Assembly: GCA_964524065.1 (NCBI GenBank)
Contig: CAZGCB010000037.1
Coordinates: forward strand, 1 to 22,086
Length of the DNA stretch: 22,086 nucleotides
Origin: CAZADA01 sp964524065
GTDB lineage: Bacteria; Pseudomonadota; Alphaproteobacteria; Caulobacterales; Maricaulaceae
Direction of reading: 5' to 3'
Within the stretch, counting starts at the first letter, position 1. Each line of letters begins with the position of its first letter. The position numbers and the translations under genes are program-made. Below the pieces are notes generated by a model that had not been told where the DNA came from, ran no database searches, and worked only from the letters and a program-made list of their open reading frames with translations. Below, in pieces: positions 15,859 through 22,086 of the stretch.

Positions 15859-15952
15859 GGGGCGATCCGTCCTTTTCAATGCGCGGGCATTTTGCAAGGC
15901 AGACGCGGCCCGCACGCGTCAGCAAAGCGTCGTCGCGCACTGGCGCGCCCTC

Positions 15953-16738
15953 TTATGTAAGCGGGTCTTCCAAACGCACAACGCGCGCCAGGCTCACCGT
16001 ATCCACGCGCATAGCCCCCGCGCGCTTGAGAACCCGCGCACACGCCGCCAGCGTCGCGCCGGTGGTCATCACATCATCCACCACCAGCACACGCTTCCCG
16101 GCCAGGCGCGCCCGCGCGCCCTGCGCCACCTGGAACGCCCCCGCCACATTGCGCCGGCGGCCCTTGCCGCTGAGGCCGCCCTGGCTCGGCGTGTCGCGGC
16201 GACGCACCAGGATATCCGCATCCATCGGGCGGCCCGATTGAGCGCTGAGGGCCTCAGCGAGCAACGCCGCTTGATTGAACAAGCGCTGGCGCAACCGTTT
16301 GGGGTGCAAGGGCACGGGGATGATGAGATCGGTCTCCCGCAAGCGATCGCCTGCGGCCGCCGCCATCCAGCGCGCAAAGCTGTCGAGCCCGTCGGCGCGT
16401 CCGCCATGCTTGAACGCCAGGATCATGGGCCGACTGGCTTCATCATACAGCAGCGGCGCGACGGCGCTGTCGAAATCCGGCGTCCGCGCAATACAGGCCG
16501 CACACCACGTGTCCGCGCCATAATCGGCCGCGAAAGGTGCGCCGCATCGCGCGCACCAGGGCGATGCGAGGAACGTCAGGCGCGCCCAGGCCTCGGGGCT
16601 CAACCGGCCGGGCGCGTCCACGGGCGCATTGCTCAGTAGGCAACGCGGCGGCAGCAACAGATCAGCCCCCCGTCGCGCGACCCATGTCACACCGGCCAGC
16701 CCGCGCTGCGCCCAGTTCTGCGGTCGCCACAGCCGCAT
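15953..16738 (-). CDS. comF: ComF family phosphoribosyltransferase-like protein
   Basis: A 261-residue protein of the ComF family, associated with DNA uptake or recombination in other bacteria and often found as a housekeeping gene in alphaproteobacteria. The N-terminal region carries cysteines C33, C62, C65, C79 and C82, which fit a zinc-binding double zinc-ribbon. The C-terminal phosphoribosyltransferase fold has IPVPLHPKRLRQRLFNQA (140-157) and the PRPP-binding motif VLVVDDVMTTGATL (217-230). The start at 16738 gives the usual length; the open frame continues upstream for over 340 codons, but that part lies antisense to the next gene. The ribosome-binding site is weak. It is divergent from the NDUFAF5-like gene. 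Confidence 0.9.
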   Translation of the reverse strand: MRLWRPQNWAQRGLAGVTWVARRGADLLLPPRCLLSNAPVDAPGRLSPEAWARLTFLASPWCARCGAPFAADYGADTWCAACIARTPDFDSAVAPLLYDEASRPMILAFKHGGRADGLDSFARWMAAAAGDRLRETDLIIPVPLHPKRLRQRLFNQAALLAEALSAQSGRPMDADILVRRRDTPSQGGLSGKGRRRNVAGAFQVAQGARARLAGKRVLVVDDVMTTGATLAACARVLKRAGAMRVDTVSLARVVRLEDPLT

Positions 16739-16837
16739 CAGCCGCGACGATCGGGAGCCCTGCGGGCGGGTCACGCTTGCGTGCGGCGCGCCGCGCATCG
16801 CCCTCGTTTCGCCGGGCGCACGCCCCATATGCGTTGC

Positions 16838-17797
16838 ATGACACCCTCCGCCCCGCCCAACACGCCCGCCGAAGACGCCCCCCGTGGGCGTGACACGCCG
16901 CTGGTGTTCGACCGCGCTCTGGTGCGCCGTCGCCGCCAGCGCGCCGCGCGCCAGGCCGACGGCGAGGCCTACTTTTTGCGCGATCATGTGGTGGATGATC
17001 TCCTCGATCGTCTGTTCGCGGTCAATCGTGTCTTTGACACCGGCGTGGAATGGGGCGGCGGCGGCGCCTTGGCGCGGCGTTGGCGTGAGGATGCGCACGC
17101 GCAGGCGAAAGTCCGTTGGCTGGCCAGCGCCGATCTGACGGCTGAACATCTGCGAGGGCTGCCGGCGGGCCTTGCCGCCGATGAAGAGCGGGCCCCCTTG
17201 GCGGACGCCAGCGTCATGCTGATCGCGGCGCCGCTGTCGCTGCATCTTGTGAATGATCTGCCGGGCGCCCTGGTGCAAATCCGCCGTGCGTTGCGGCCCG
17301 ATGGCCTGTTCATCGGCGCGCTGTTTGGAGGCGCGACGTTGCGGGAACTGCGCGAAAGCCTCCTGGCGGCGGAGGCCGAGCACGGCGGCGCAGGTCTGCG
17401 CGTGGCGCCTTTCGCCGATGCGTTGGACATGGCGGGCTTGCTGCAGCGGGCGGGTTTCGCCTTGCCGGTGTCCGATCGCGATCGGCTGACGGTGCGCTAT
17501 GGCGATCCGCTGTCGCTGCTGAAGGATCTGCGCGCCATGGGCGAAACCGCCGCTATGACGGGCCGGACGCGCCGGCCGCTGACGCGCGGCCTGCTGCTGC
17601 GCATGGCCGAGATTTACCAAGAACGCTTCGCCGATCCGGACGGTAAAGTGCGCGCCACCTTCGACATTGTGTGGGCCACGGGTTGGGCGCCGCACGCCTC
17701 CCAGCAAAAGCCCCTGCGCCCGGGCGCGGCGCAGACGCGCTTGGCCGATGCGTTGGGCGTGCGCGAGCACTCGGCGGGCGAGAAGGCGGGACGCTAA
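16838..17797 (+). CDS. NDUFAF5-like protein with methyltransferase fold
   Basis: A 319-residue protein whose C-terminal two-thirds match the NDUFAF5/BioC-like group: LSLHLVNDLPGALVQIRRAL (133-152), RPDGLFIGALFGGATLRELR (153-172), LLQRAGF, DLRAMGE (230-236) and ATGWAPHASQQKP. In humans NDUFAF5 is a complex I assembly factor that hydroxylates an arginine of NDUFS7 using SAM, so a role in respiratory complex I maturation is the best guess. The normal SAM motif I is altered: VFDTGVEWGGGG (65-76) has a two-residue insertion and lacks the compact GxGxG spacing. The ATG at 16838 is preferred to one at 16829 by a small margin. Its stop overlaps that of mutT. Confidence 0.8.
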   Translation: MTPSAPPNTPAEDAPRGRDTPLVFDRALVRRRRQRAARQADGEAYFLRDHVVDDLLDRLFAVNRVFDTGVEWGGGGALARRWREDAHAQAKVRWLASADLTAEHLRGLPAGLAADEERAPLADASVMLIAAPLSLHLVNDLPGALVQIRRALRPDGLFIGALFGGATLRELRESLLAAEAEHGGAGLRVAPFADALDMAGLLQRAGFALPVSDRDRLTVRYGDPLSLLKDLRAMGETAAMTGRTRRPLTRGLLLRMAEIYQERFADPDGKVRATFDIVWATGWAPHASQQKPLRPGAAQTRLADALGVREHSAGEKAGR

Positions 17798-18303
17798 CCC
17801 CCTGGTGCTGCCAGGCGATCACGCAGGTGAGCGGCCAAATCGCGATCAAGGGGCGGCATGTCCCAGCGGTGCAGCTGATCCGCAGCCGCCCAGGCGATCT
17901 CTTGCCCTTCGAGGCCGCGCGCCAGCCCATCCCAGCGGCGGCAGATATAGAGCAACAGCACGATATCGCGTCCGTCCGCCGCGCCGGCGTCTGGGCCCGC
18001 AGCGTCCGCCGGCCCCGCCGCCCGGCGCGCCGCGCGGGCCGCACGATGGATGGCGCTGGAGGCAAAGGCGAAGGGGTCGAGGCAGGTGGCGCAAGGCTCC
18101 ACGCCTAACTCTTCACGCAACTCGCGCAGCAACGCCCGCTCGGGGCTTTCGCCGATCTCCACCTTGCCGCCGGGAAACTCCCACAAGCCGCCATGGTGCT
18201 TATGGGCCGGGCGTTGGGCCAACAGAACGCGCCCATCGGCGTCCAACACCGCGGCCGCCACTACCAGCAGGGGGCTGGCCGTGCTTACGCCGGGCGCGGT
18301 CAT
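17794..18303 (-). CDS. mutT: Nudix hydrolase, MutT type (8-oxo-dGTP pyrophosphatase)
   Basis: A 169-residue hydrolase expected to remove oxidised guanine nucleotides from the pool. The complete Nudix box G46-x5-E52-x7-R60-E-L-R-E-E-L-G-V68 is present. LAQRPAHKHHGGLWEFPGGK (29-47) and the C-terminal GQEIAWAA with DMPPLDRDL match MutT proteins. A Pro/Ala/Arg/Asp-rich stretch at about residues 87-112 interrupts the place where MutT normally runs directly into the beta-strand LLLYICRRW, so it looks like a low-complexity insertion. Its start overlaps the parvulin-like gene by four bases (18300-18303), indicating coupled translation, and its stop overlaps the convergent NDUFAF5-like gene. Confidence 0.9.
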   Translation of the reverse strand: MTAPGVSTASPLLVVAAAVLDADGRVLLAQRPAHKHHGGLWEFPGGKVEIGESPERALLRELREELGVEPCATCLDPFAFASSAIHRAARAARRAAGPADAAGPDAGAADGRDIVLLLYICRRWDGLARGLEGQEIAWAAADQLHRWDMPPLDRDLAAHLRDRLAAPGG

Positions 18304-19223
18304 GGGCCAGCGCCCGCGGCGCCCGGCTCCGCCGCGTCGTCGGCTACCGTCCCGGCGCCCACATGGCGCACAATGCGCGCGCGGCTGGCATCGGTCAGAT
18401 CCGCCATAAGTTGGGCGCGGGCCTCCTGGCGCAGCCACTCCGCCAACTGCGGACGCAACTCTTCAAAGGACTGACGGCGCCGAGCGCGACGATCCTCCAC
18501 CTTCACCACCTGCCAACCAAAGCGGCTGCGGAACGGATCGGACACCGCCCCGACGTCCGTGGCGAAGGCTGCGTCTTCAATCTCCCGCAAGGGCAGATCG
18601 CCGCGGCCGAAATAGCCCAAATCCCCGCCCTCAAACCGTGTGGCGCCATGGATGGATCGCTCCAACGCCAATTGCGCGAAATCCGCCTGCGGCTCGCGGG
18701 CCAGCGCGGCGATGGCGCGCGCCTCCTCCAGCGCGCGCACCACGATCAGGCGTGCGCGCACCTCCTCACCCGGCCCAAAGCGCAGCCGCTCCTCATACAG
18801 TTTGCGCAGCGCATCCTCCGCCACGCCGGCCGCCTCCGCCTGCTCCACCAACAGATCATACAAGATGGCCTCGCGCGCCGCGGCCATGCGCCGCCGCGCT
18901 TCGGCGCCTTGATCAAGGCCCTGGCGGCGCGCCTCCAACGCCAGCAAGCGCCGTTGAATCAGCCAATCCAGCACGTGGGCGAAGCGGTCACTGGAGGGCT
19001 CCAACGGCTCCAACGGACCCACCAGCCCCATCTCCTGGCCGGTGCGGCGCACATCGGAGACGTAAATCGGCGTGCCGTTCACCTCCGCCGCCAGGGCGTC
19101 ATCCAAGCGCACCAGGGCCGAGGTGAAGGGGTCCTCCTGGCCGACAGGCTCGCCCTCACCACACGCCGTCAGGGCCGTCGCGAGGAGAAGCAAGGCCACA
19201 GCCATCCGAGGCAGTGTCATCAT
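18300..19223 (-). CDS. Parvulin-like (PpiC-type) lipoprotein
   Basis: A 307-residue exported folding factor, probably anchored as a lipoprotein: the hydrophobic leader ends in the lipobox LTAC with C21. A SurA/PrsA-like helical N-domain (about 45-145) precedes the PPIase domain (about 153-243), which has GGDLGYFGRGDL (199-210) and FGWQVVKVEDRR (235-246). The conserved histidines of active parvulins are missing (RARLIV instead of RARHIL, GWQ instead of GWH), so it may be a chaperone without isomerase activity. An AAGGAG lies six bases before the ATG at 19223; ATG at 19220 is in frame. It is divergent from secA and coupled to mutT. Confidence 0.84.
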   Translation of the reverse strand: MMTLPRMAVALLLLATALTACGEGEPVGQEDPFTSALVRLDDALAAEVNGTPIYVSDVRRTGQEMGLVGPLEPLEPSSDRFAHVLDWLIQRRLLALEARRQGLDQGAEARRRMAAAREAILYDLLVEQAEAAGVAEDALRKLYEERLRFGPGEEVRARLIVVRALEEARAIAALAREPQADFAQLALERSIHGATRFEGGDLGYFGRGDLPLREIEDAAFATDVGAVSDPFRSRFGWQVVKVEDRRARRRQSFEELRPQLAEWLRQEARAQLMADLTDASRARIVRHVGAGTVADDAAEPGAAGAGP

Positions 19224-19229
19224 GACAGG

Positions 19230-19235
19230 CTCCTT
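19230..19235 (-). promoter_or_regulatory. Strong ribosome-binding site of the parvulin gene
   Basis: AAGGAG on the minus strand lies six bases before the ATG at 19223, which favours that codon over the adjacent in-frame ATG at 19220. Confidence 0.65.
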
Positions 19236-19294
19236 GGCATGATCCCGACATCCCGGCGTGAACGTCTCGGCGCGCGGGCCACACAGACTTGTAA

Positions 19295-19359
19295 GACAGC
19301 GTCATCGCCTGCATTGACTTAAGGAAACGCGGTCCTTAAGTGACCAGCACGGCGCTGTC
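19295..19359. promoter_or_regulatory. Nested inverted repeats in the parvulin/secA divergent promoter region
   Basis: A perfect 9-base inverted repeat, ACTTAAGGA (19317-19325) and TCCTTAAGT (19333-19341), surrounds AACGCGG. It is flanked almost concentrically by a second pair, GACAGCG (19295-19301) and CGCTGTC (19353-19359). A TTGACT at 19314-19319 overlaps the left arm and could be a -35 element for secA, with the right arm near the -10 position. The layout suggests a binding site for a dimeric regulator, or a 5' leader hairpin if transcription starts upstream. No T-tract follows, so a terminator is unlikely. Confidence 0.5.
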
Positions 19360-19443
19360 GAGGCGAAATGAACGTTTTGCTTGCGGCACGCGGCCGCCTA
19401 AGCCCTGGCGCGACGCGCGGGCGTCGGTGATCAAGGCTCAACA

Positions 19444-22086
19444 ATGCTGCAACTGGTTCGCAAAGTCATCGGCTCTTCCAATGATCGTGCGCTGCGGCAA
19501 TTCCGCCCCCGGATCGAGCGCATCAATGCGCTGGAAAGCGAATTTGAAGCGCTGACCGATGGCGAGTTGCGCGCCAAAACGGTGGAGTTCAAACAGCGCT
19601 ATGAGGCTGGTGAAACCCTCGACGCCCTGTTGGAGCCGGCCTTCGCCGCCGTGCGCGAAGCGGCCAAGCGCACATTGAACCAGCGCCACTATGATGTGCA
19701 GCTTATGGGCGGCATGGTCCTGCATTCCGGCGCGATCGCGGAGATGCGCACCGGCGAGGGCAAGACGCTGGTGGCGACGCTTCCGGTGTATCTCAACGCG
19801 CTGACGGGGCGCGGCGTGCATGTGGTCACGGTCAACGACTACCTGGCCAAACGGGACGCCGATTGGATGGGCCGGGTCTACAAATTTTTGGGCCTCGAAG
19901 TGGGCTGTATCGTCCACGGTCTGACCGATGTGCAGCGCAAGGAAGCCTACGCTGCGGACGTGACCTACGGCACCAACAACGAATTCGGCTTCGATTATCT
20001 GCGGGACAACATGAAGTATGCGCTGGAGGACATGTGCCAGCGCGGGCACCATTTCGCCATCGTCGACGAAGTGGACTCCATCCTGATCGACGAAGCGCGC
20101 ACGCCGCTGATCATCTCCGGGCCCACCGATGACCGCTCGGATTTCTACAAGATCATCGATGAAGTCATCCCGCATCTCAGCGAAGAGGATTACGACCTCG
20201 ATGAAAAACACCGCTCGGTGGCGTTGAGCGAAGAGGGCAGCGAACGCATTGAAGAACTGCTGGTGGAGCGCGACCTCATCGCTGAAGGCGGGATGTATGA
20301 CATCTCCAATGTCTCGGTGGTGCACCACGTCAACCAGGCCCTGCGCGCCCATAAGCTCTACAAACGCGATAAAGACTATATCGTGCGCAATGACGCCGTC
20401 GTCCTGATCGACGAGTTCACCGGCCGCATGATGGAAGGCCGGCGCCTGGCGGAGGGGCTGCACCAGGCCATCGAAGCCAAAGAACAGGTGTCCATCCAGC
20501 CGGAAAACCAAACACTGGCCTCGATCACCTTCCAGAATTACTTCCGCTTGTTTGAAAAGCTCGCAGGCATGACGGGCACCGCCGTCACGGAAGAATCCGA
20601 ATTCCTCGACATCTATAAGCTGCGGGTGTTGGAAGTGCCCACCAACCGCACCGTGCAGCGCATTGATGATGAGGACGAGATTTACCGTACCTCGACGGAG
20701 AAAGACGCCGCCATCCTTGAGGAAGTGCAGGAACGCCATGCGGCGGGACAGCCCCTCTTAGTGGGCACCGCCTCCATCGAGAAGTCCGAGTTGCTGTCGA
20801 CACTTTTGAAGAAAGCCAAGATCAAGCACCAGGTCCTCAACGCCCGCTATCACGAGCAAGAAGCCGCCATCATCGCCGAAGCCGGGGTGCCTGGCGCCGT
20901 CACCATCGCCACCAACATGGCTGGACGCGGCACCGATATTCAGCTCGGCGGCAATGTGGAAATGCGCCTCGCGCAATGGGTCGAGGAGGCGGAAAAGCGC
21001 CGCGGCGAACCGCCAGAACCCGATGTGCTCCAGCGCGCGCGCGACGCCATTGAGCGGGATGTGGCGCAAAAACGCGAAGAAGCGCTCGCCGCCGGCGGGC
21101 TTTATGTGATCGGTTCCGAGCGGCATGAAAGCCGGCGTATCGACAATCAGCTGCGTGGACGGACGGGCCGTCAGGGCGATCCGGGCCGCTCGCGCTTCTT
21201 TGTGTCGGTGGAAGACGATCTCATGCGCATTTTCGCGCCGGAGCGTATGAACGCCATCATGAAGGGCCTGGGCATGCAGGAGGGCGAAGCCATCGCCCAC
21301 CCCTGGATGACCAAAGCGCTGGAAACGGCTCAGAAAAAAGTCGAGCAGCGCAATTTCGAATACCGCAAAAACGTCCTCAAATATGATGACGTCACCAATG
21401 ATCAGCGCAAAGCCATCTTCGAGCAACGCGTCGAGTTCATGAGCGCGCCGGATGTGGCCGACGTTCTCAAGGACATGCGCCAGGAGTTGGTCGAGGACAT
21501 GGTGGCCCGCCACATGCCGCCGAAGGCTTACGCGGATCAGTGGAACATTGACGGCCTGACCGAGGACGCCCATGGCTTGCTCGGCATCACCGCACCGGTG
21601 AAGGACTGGGCGGCGGAAGAAGGCATCGGCGCAGACGATATCGCCGAGCGTCTCACGCGCATGGCCGATGAGCACTATGCCCGCAAAGGCGCCGAGGCGA
21701 CGCCGGAGTTCCTGCGTCGGGCCGAGAAGCAAGTGCTGCTGCAAACCATCGACATGCACTGGCGCGAGCATTTGCAGCAGCTGGATCATCTGCGTTCGGT
21801 GATTCATTTGCGCGGCTATGCCCAACGTGATCCGCTGAACGAATTTAAGACGGAAGCGTTTGCGCTGTTTGAGTCGCTCTTGCAGAGCCTGCGGGCGGAC
21901 GTCACGCGCATCATGATGAACCTGCAAACCCAAGCGCCGCCCGCACCGCCGCCGCCCCGGCCGATGATGGAAGGGCGCGGCACGGGGCCTGGGGATGCGC
22001 GCCCGGCCGCGCCCGCTGCGGCGCCCATGGATCATGTCACAGGACGGGCGCGCCCGCGCCGTCGCCCCGCCGCGGGCGCCCCGGCC
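19444..22086 (+). CDS. secA: SecA preprotein translocase ATPase (C-terminus cut by window end)
   Basis: The motor ATPase that drives proteins through SecYEG. The window holds 881 codons and the frame runs open to the right edge. Walker A MRTGEGKT (101-108), the DEAD-type DEVDSILIDEART (208-220), NMAGRGTDIQLGG and QLRGRTGRQGDPG are intact, as are the preprotein-binding and helical-scaffold regions (LLQTIDMHWREHLQQLDHLR near residue 760). The last visible part is a Pro/Ala/Arg-rich linker (from about residue 837), after which the usual zinc-binding SEC-C tail would follow beyond the window. The ATG at 19444 gives the family N-terminus; AAGG lies about seven bases upstream. The divergent parvulin gene fits a shared role in envelope protein export. 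Confidence 0.97.
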   Translation, partial: MLQLVRKVIGSSNDRALRQFRPRIERINALESEFEALTDGELRAKTVEFKQRYEAGETLDALLEPAFAAVREAAKRTLNQRHYDVQLMGGMVLHSGAIAEMRTGEGKTLVATLPVYLNALTGRGVHVVTVNDYLAKRDADWMGRVYKFLGLEVGCIVHGLTDVQRKEAYAADVTYGTNNEFGFDYLRDNMKYALEDMCQRGHHFAIVDEVDSILIDEARTPLIISGPTDDRSDFYKIIDEVIPHLSEEDYDLDEKHRSVALSEEGSERIEELLVERDLIAEGGMYDISNVSVVHHVNQALRAHKLYKRDKDYIVRNDAVVLIDEFTGRMMEGRRLAEGLHQAIEAKEQVSIQPENQTLASITFQNYFRLFEKLAGMTGTAVTEESEFLDIYKLRVLEVPTNRTVQRIDDEDEIYRTSTEKDAAILEEVQERHAAGQPLLVGTASIEKSELLSTLLKKAKIKHQVLNARYHEQEAAIIAEAGVPGAVTIATNMAGRGTDIQLGGNVEMRLAQWVEEAEKRRGEPPEPDVLQRARDAIERDVAQKREEALAAGGLYVIGSERHESRRIDNQLRGRTGRQGDPGRSRFFVSVEDDLMRIFAPERMNAIMKGLGMQEGEAIAHPWMTKALETAQKKVEQRNFEYRKNVLKYDDVTNDQRKAIFEQRVEFMSAPDVADVLKDMRQELVEDMVARHMPPKAYADQWNIDGLTEDAHGLLGITAPVKDWAAEEGIGADDIAERLTRMADEHYARKGAEATPEFLRRAEKQVLLQTIDMHWREHLQQLDHLRSVIHLRGYAQRDPLNEFKTEAFALFESLLQSLRADVTRIMMNLQTQAPPAPPPPRPMMEGRGTGPGDARPAAPAAAPMDHVTGRARPRRRPAAGAPA

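Noticed and set aside
16739..17770. N-terminal extension of comF to about 600 codons
   Set aside because: The extra part lies antisense to the NDUFAF5-like gene and has no ComF-like content; the family length is reached from 16738.
17667..19322. 551-codon plus-strand open frame opposite mutT and the parvulin gene
   Set aside because: It is antisense to two recognised genes, and its composition is that of a shadow frame.
19319..19339. Possible CtrA site (two TTAA half-sites) before secA
   Set aside because: The half-sites are 13 bases apart, whereas the CtrA full site needs seven; the spacing is better explained by the inverted repeat.
19438..22035. Two long minus-strand open frames opposite secA
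   Set aside because: secA is unmistakable on the plus strand throughout, and the antisense translations show no domain.
1..22086. Search for CRISPR arrays, insertion sequences, phage genes, tRNA or rRNA genes
   Set aside because: I saw no spaced direct repeats, no transposase or integrase, no phage structural genes and no RNA gene signatures; nearly all the space is taken by recognised genes.

Overview
The window is GC-rich, densely packed chromosomal DNA from an alphaproteobacterium. The Caulobacterales/Maricaulales side of the class looks most likely, judging from protein similarity by eye and from gene neighbourhoods (comF-grxC-nitrilase-DUF1178, lysC-ptsP, rodZ-ispG, and a parvulin-like gene divergent from secA). 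I cannot name the species. Almost everything is housekeeping or core-accessory. I see no prophage, insertion sequence, CRISPR array, tRNA or rRNA gene, and no gap between genes longer than about 220 bases.

Layout from left to right. (1) ribF-ileS on the minus strand; ileS is cut by the window start. Divergent from it is a plus-strand cheY-cheZ pair, whose CheZ carries two copies of a CheY-binding-like tail peptide. (2) A small unrecognised minus-strand gene, then a plus-strand DUF418 membrane protein. This converges with a minus-strand ZnuD-like TonB-dependent receptor, which has His/Glu-rich segments and a Zur-box-like palindrome in front of its start. (3) rodZ-ispG on the minus strand (cell shape regulator and isoprenoid enzyme). 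(4) lysC-ptsP on the minus strand (aspartokinase and nitrogen-PTS enzyme I), divergent from ubiG (ubiquinone O-methyltransferase). (5) A small secreted protein of unknown function. (6) comF-grxC-nitrilase-DUF1178 on the minus strand, the last three with 4-base overlaps or a short gap. This operon is divergent from an NDUFAF5-like methyltransferase-fold gene. (7) A minus-strand pair of a parvulin-like lipoprotein and a MutT-type Nudix hydrolase, divergent from secA, which is cut by the window end.

Functional links. The receptor and its operator form a plausible zinc-starvation uptake unit. CheY and CheZ form a phospho-signal and its phosphatase. UbiG and the NDUFAF5-like protein both serve the respiratory chain. 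SecA and the parvulin-like lipoprotein serve export and envelope protein folding.

No wholly new system is evident. The most useful leads are the predicted Zur operator with its metal-binding-like receptor, the duplicated CheZ tail, the nested inverted repeats between ppiC and secA, and two proteins (the parvulin and the NDUFAF5-like protein) that appear to have lost signature active-site or cofactor residues.
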